From positions 1-7,818 of the forward strand of contig JAEOSP010000556.1 in assembly GCA_016840305.1 (NCBI GenBank): 7,818 bases of DNA. Reading direction: 5' to 3'. This stretch comes from Candidatus Hodarchaeota archaeon (lineage in GTDB: Archaea > Asgardarchaeota > Heimdallarchaeia > Hodarchaeales > Hodarchaeaceae). Below, in pieces: positions 4,640 through 7,818 of this stretch (its first letter is position 1; each line of letters starts with the position of its first letter). Under the pieces are notes generated by a model. The model did no database searches. It was given only the letters and a program-made list of their open reading frames with translations, and had not been told where the DNA came from. Made by a program: the position numbers and the translations under genes.

Positions 4640-7300
4640 TTAATGTCCTCGTTTTTTGTAAAACGTGATGGTTAGTAATAAATATACAATTAATATACTA
4701 AGAGACGGGAATACCGTCGATTGTTCAGTTGAATTGATAGAAGTACTGGTAGATGTTGTTATTTCTTCATTTCTTCCAGGATATTCATTAGAGTTCATTG
4801 GATTAGTACCAGTAACCACTTCAATGAAATCATTATAACCATCTCCATCACTATCCTCTTTTGTAGGATTTGTACCAATTTTCACTTCATAGCTGTCAAT
4901 TAGATTATCACCATCAGTGTCTATATTGGTAATATTTGTCCCGTAATAGCTTTCTTCTATATCAGATAGTCCATCGTTATCCGTATCAGTTGTACTCTTT
5001 TGAGGATAATCATTAGGATCAGCTGGATTGGTACCATGTAATACCTCGTATGGATCTAAGTAGTTATCATTATCCGAATCAACCCTAAATGGATTACTAC
5101 CAGCAAGAAACTCTTCTTGATTAGATAATGTATCAAAATCTAAGTCTTGATTTGCATCTGCAGGAGAATGGGGATCAAATCCAAAATTAATTTCCCAACC
5201 ATCAAATATTAGATCGTAATCCGTATCAGCATTGGTTACATTTGTACCGATAGTAAATTCCTCAATATTACTAAGACCATCACCGTCCAAATCATCAAAC
5301 GCATCTGATGAATTTAATGGATCTAATGTGTTCGATACTTCCCAAAAATCTGATAGTGTATCATTATCTGTATCAGTATTATTTGCGCTTGTGTTCAGAA
5401 AATACTCCTCTAGATTAGTCAATCCATCAGAATCCTTGTCTGAATTTTGATCAGTATCATCTATGGGATCTAAAGAACATCTTACTTCGTATCCATCCGT
5501 CATTATATCATTATCAGTATCGGCATCACTAATATTAGTTTTATGAACAAATTCCAGTGCGTTACTTAGTTTATCATTATCATAATCGTAATCTGCATCA
5601 GAATCATTTAATGGATCGAGTCCATTAGCTAATTCCCACCCATCATACATAGTATCTGAATCGGAATCTGGAGATAATGGATTTAAGCCATTTGATATTT
5701 CAAAACCATCCATTAACAAATCATTGTCAGTATCATTGGTTCTTGGATGAGTATGGTAAAGGAACTCTTCTGGGTCTAATAAGCCATCATTATCAGAATC
5801 ATCAAGAGAGGAATTCACAAATGGATTAATATTTGAATTAACTTCCCAATTATCAGGTAAATTGTCTCCATCAGTATCATTACTTGTGACGTTCAACCCA
5901 ATTGTAATTTCTAATGAATCTGGCAGAAAATCACTATCATTATCTACTACACAGCCAGTGTGATGTGAAGAACCACCTATACAAGGCCAAGGTCCTGGTA
6001 TACTCCAAACGAAACCAGGTGAATCTTGGCAAAAAATACCAACAGTACCGCCATTAACTAGTTCTAACAAACCATCATCATCTACATCTCCCGCTACAAA
6101 GTGGCTGTACTCATTTGCGGGTATACTAATTGTAGTTTGTAGTTTTCTATAATGATCTTCAGTCTCGTAATACTGATCATACTCGTAGATCACTAACTCA
6201 GAAGACATGAAAGAAGGATCATTCATCGTAATAATGATTTCAAATCTACCGTCATTATCGATATCTACTACTAGTGAATAGGCATCTTGTCGATTATAAT
6301 CACCTATCACGTCAGTTTTTTCTATTGTCCCATCTTTCCCGTCTACAATTGATAAAAAATATGTTTCATTAAAATAATCCTCACGTCTCAAGACAATGAT
6401 CTCAATTTGATTGTCTTTATCGACATCAGCTAGTACAACTTCATTGAAAAGACTCGGCTGATCATTTAATGATATCCATTCAATAGTTCCATTGTTAGAA
6501 ACGCAGGCTAATTCACCTATGGTCGACCGACTGTAATTATAATAATTTATCAGTATTTCTAGCTCCCCATCCCCGTCAACATCTCCAATAATTGGTCGGT
6601 TTCGAAAATAAATGCCATCCACTGGAAGATTCCATTCAATTATTCCTGTCTTCCCATCAATACATTGTAATGCATTGTCCCTTAGTACAATGACCTCTAG
6701 TTCAGTATCAGTATCAATATCCCCAAGACATGAAAAATCGCCGAAACCATTAAATGACGAATTAGACCAAATCACTAATCCAGCTTCACCATCAAGACAG
6801 GTTAATAAGTAAGGACAGTTTACCACTACATCATCATATCCATCATTATCTGCGTCCCCAACTGAAATCCCTAAAATTGTATCGGATATTGATTTATTCC
6901 ATCTTTGAGTACCATTACGGCCATTAAGACAATAAATTCTGTAATTAGAGGAAGAGCTAACAAATATCTCAAGAAAGTTATCATTATCAAGATCTGATAG
7001 TACAGGAGGAATGGACAAAGCTAAATCTCCTATCGGAAGAGTATAATTCCAAATTTCCGTCCCTGTTGTCCCATTTACGCAATAAACCTTATTGTCATCA
7101 CTGCACCCAATAATTTCATTCTGTCCATCATTGTTAACATCACCGATCGCTGGCATACCGAATTCAGTATATGGTATAAAATCCCATTTATCAACAAGAT
7201 TTCCTTTTACTGTCGAATTCTGGTAATAATTGGTTAAGCTTAGTAAAATCACGGAAGAAAAGAAAAGGATTTTTATAAATCTTCCAAATTTAATTTTCAT
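4640..7300 (-). CDS. Large secreted, membrane-anchored surface protein: calcium-loop propeller plus TSP3-like stalk
   Basis: 886 residues. The signal peptide is at about 1-25 (IKILFFSSVILLSL after a basic start). Residues 36-432 form a beta-propeller-like region with eight FG-GAP/VCBS-type Asp loops at 54, 103, 149, 194, 240, 292, 346 and 405 (for example DVNNDGQNE and DVDGDGELE). Most are followed by a PQQ-propeller-like strand such as VYCVNGTTGTEIW. Residues 453-824 carry sixteen thrombospondin-type-3-like DxDxDx loops, probably a rigid calcium-binding stalk. A Thr/Ser linker (848-861), a hydrophobic helix (about 864-880) and the basic tail YKKRGH anchor the C terminus in the membrane. About 22 N-glycosylation sequons are spread along the chain. 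The likely place is the outer cell surface, with the propeller outward for adhesion or ligand binding; the partner is unknown. No enzymatic motif is seen. ATG 7300 is supported by AGGAG 10 nt upstream and a strong TATA box. The gene appears monocistronic, with its own terminator. Confidence 0.9.
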   Translation of the reverse strand: MKIKFGRFIKILFFSSVILLSLTNYYQNSTVKGNLVDKWDFIPYTEFGMPAIGDVNNDGQNEIIGCSDDNKVYCVNGTTGTEIWNYTLPIGDLALSIPPVLSDLDNDNFLEIFVSSSSNYRIYCLNGRNGTQRWNKSISDTILGISVGDADNDGYDDVVVNCPYLLTCLDGEAGLVIWSNSSFNGFGDFSCLGDIDTDTELEVIVLRDNALQCIDGKTGIIEWNLPVDGIYFRNRPIIGDVDGDGELEILINYYNYSRSTIGELACVSNNGTIEWISLNDQPSLFNEVVLADVDKDNQIEIIVLRREDYFNETYFLSIVDGKDGTIEKTDVIGDYNRQDAYSLVVDIDNDGRFEIIITMNDPSFMSSELVIYEYDQYYETEDHYRKLQTTISIPANEYSHFVAGDVDDDGLLELVNGGTVGIFCQDSPGFVWSIPGPWPCIGGSSHHTGCVVDNDSDFLPDSLEITIGLNVTSNDTDGDNLPDNWEVNSNINPFVNSSLDDSDNDGLLDPEEFLYHTHPRTNDTDNDLLMDGFEISNGLNPLSPDSDSDTMYDGWELANGLDPLNDSDADYDYDNDKLSNALEFVHKTNISDADTDNDIMTDGYEVRCSLDPIDDTDQNSDKDSDGLTNLEEYFLNTSANNTDTDNDTLSDFWEVSNTLDPLNSSDAFDDLDGDGLSNIEEFTIGTNVTNADTDYDLIFDGWEINFGFDPHSPADANQDLDFDTLSNQEEFLAGSNPFRVDSDNDNYLDPYEVLHGTNPADPNDYPQKSTTDTDNDGLSDIEESYYGTNITNIDTDGDNLIDSYEVKIGTNPTKEDSDGDGYNDFIEVVTGTNPMNSNEYPGRNEEITTSTSTSINSTEQSTVFPSLSILIVYLLLTITFYKKRGH
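4829..5944 (-). repeat. Sixteen TSP3-like calcium-loop repeats within the surface protein
   Basis: The loops start at residues 453, 475, 501, 523, 545, 572, 594, 621, 643, 670, 692, 719, 741, 772, 794 and 816. Spacing is 22 residues in nine intervals and 26-31 in the other six. Between residues 545 and 741 (DNA 5668-5081) short and long spacings alternate exactly as 27 then 22, giving four 49-residue (147-bp) units. In the long half the loop leads into a 'DGWE...LDPL..SDA' type sequence; in the short half into 'LSN.EEF..GTN'. This is coding tandem repetition, not a DNA array. Confidence 0.85.
6005..7195 (-). repeat. Eight-blade-like FG-GAP/VCBS propeller repeats within the surface protein
   Basis: Eight DxDxDG-type loops followed by acidic or hydrophobic residues occur at 45-59-residue spacing (54, 103, 149, 194, 240, 292, 346, 405). 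Between them lie strands of the PQQ-like pattern 'C-x-(N/D)G-x-x-G-x-x-x-W' (74-84, 124-134, 168-178, 213-223, with weaker copies near 266, 318 and 424). Blade number could be seven or eight, depending on ring closure. Confidence 0.75.
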
Positions 7301-7310
7301 TTCCGCACTA

Positions 7311-7349
7311 CTCCTAATACCTTGTTTAAGACATCTTATCCTATATAAA
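7311..7349 (-). promoter_or_regulatory. TATA box and ribosome binding site of the surface-protein gene
   Basis: The minus strand reads TTTATATA (7349-7342), a near-ideal archaeal TATA box, after the purine-rich GAGAGAGAGG. The predicted start of transcription is near 7320, leaving a leader of about 20 nt with AGGAG (7315-7311), 10 nt before the ATG at 7300. The gene thus has its own promoter and need not be co-transcribed with the flavin reductase gene upstream. Confidence 0.65.
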
Positions 7350-7423
7350 GTAAACCTCTCTCTATTGAATTTGAGGATGTTTAAAACGTCTTCAAACCGA
7401 AATTTTGCGACATCAACACAATC

Positions 7424-7818
7424 CTATTTCTTAAAATTTTTTCCTTCACTAAATGCTTCTGCGACGTGATTTCCTAAAACCCAATAGTTCCTGTCAGATC
7501 CTATTAATATTGGGGTAACTTTTGTTATGTTTACTTCATTCATTTCAGTTAGATACTGTTTTCCCACATAAACTTCAACTATCTCTGCAATAAACATGTC
7601 TACTTCAGAAGTTATGTTAGAAATGTATCTAATAACTTTACATTCAAAGTTTATGGGACATTCCTTTATCATCGGGGCTGATTTCAGGTCTCCATAGAAA
7701 GATTAGAAAACTCCTGATTTATCAGCTTTATGTCCCGAAACGGTACCACAATAATCAGTTTTCTGTACTAACCTTATTGAAGGGATATTTACGCTATATG
7801 TTTTGTTTTCTTTAATTC
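7424..7818 (-). pseudogene. Flavin reductase-like (FMN-binding split barrel) gene, 5' partial, interrupted by an in-frame TAA
   Basis: Read on the minus strand from the right edge, the frame encodes 37 residues (IKENKTYSVNIPS...LVQKTDYCGTVSGHKADKSGVF). A TAA follows at 7705-7703, then 10 codons (SFYGDLKSAP) and the ATG at 7672 that begins MIKECPINFECKV and runs to the TAG at 7424. Both sides match one continuous flavin reductase-like domain: 'YsVNiPS', 'DYCGtvSGh..DKS', 'FYG.LksAP.I.ECPiN.ECKv', 'iaEIVEVYV' and the C-terminal 'YWvLGn.va.AFs.Gk'. Such proteins bind FMN and often pass electrons from NAD(P)H or ferredoxin to flavin or iron partners. The stop sits where the family has a variable, often charged residue; one base change from GAA or AAA would produce it. 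An ATG-7672 product of 82 residues would lack most of the flavin-binding half. Possible causes are a recent nonsense mutation, a sequence error or readthrough. The N-terminal third or so lies beyond the window. Confidence 0.75.

Noticed and set aside
4829..5944. Direct DNA repeats that could suggest a CRISPR-like or satellite array
   Set aside because: The repeats keep codon frame, vary at third positions and encode Asp-rich calcium loops, so they are coding repeats without constant repeat units or unique spacers.
7230..7469. 79-codon plus-strand open frame across the surface-protein promoter
   Set aside because: It runs antisense through the signal peptide, the TATA box and the end of the flavin reductase frame, with no ribosome binding site or domain-like pattern.
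7703..7705. Stop-codon recoding (pyrrolysine or selenocysteine) in the flavin reductase gene
   Set aside because: The codon is TAA, which is not used for either residue, and no recoding structure is apparent nearby; mutation or sequence error is simpler.

Overview
The window looks like AT-rich chromosomal DNA of an archaeon, most likely an Asgard archaeon of the Heimdallarchaeia kind. This is an inference from several signs. There are TATA elements about 45-48 nt upstream of start codons, short leaders with Shine-Dalgarno-like sites, and oligo-T terminators. TTG starts are used. There is a small longin/roadblock-like protein of the sort abundant in Asgard genomes, and a secreted protein with a Thr/Ser stalk and a C-terminal membrane anchor. 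No marker gene fixes the lineage.

Left part (1-3914). A longin-like small protein (+) converges on a nitrilase (-, 464-1387). The nitrilase is divergent, across 153 bp, from a soluble two-PAS sensor histidine kinase (+, 1541-2971). A metal-dependent amidohydrolase of the ACMSD-like family (+, 3039-3914) follows 67 bp later, with its own plausible promoter. The kinase therefore sits between two small-molecule hydrolases. No response regulator is visible, so any regulatory link is only a hypothesis.

Middle (3904-4639). A short secreted ORF (-) has a signal peptide, an acidic linker and a scrap resembling the central motif of family 5 peptide-binding proteins, then stops. It looks like a truncated solute-binding protein remnant. 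It overlaps the amidohydrolase tail to tail by 11 bp. The 241 bp upstream of its start hold its promoter and the terminator of the next gene.

Right part (4640-7818). The largest gene (-) encodes an 886-residue surface protein: signal peptide, a propeller region with eight calcium-type Asp loops, sixteen thrombospondin-type-3-like Asp loops with an exact 49-residue higher-order period, a Thr/Ser linker and a C-terminal transmembrane anchor. It has a clear TATA box, leader and terminator. At the right edge lies a flavin reductase-like gene (-), incomplete at its 5' end and interrupted by an in-frame TAA; homology-like sequence continues in the same frame on both sides.

I found no RNA gene, CRISPR array, insertion sequence or complete new defence or mobile system. 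The most notable points are the disrupted flavin reductase, the truncated binding-protein remnant and the regular calcium-loop stalk of the surface protein.
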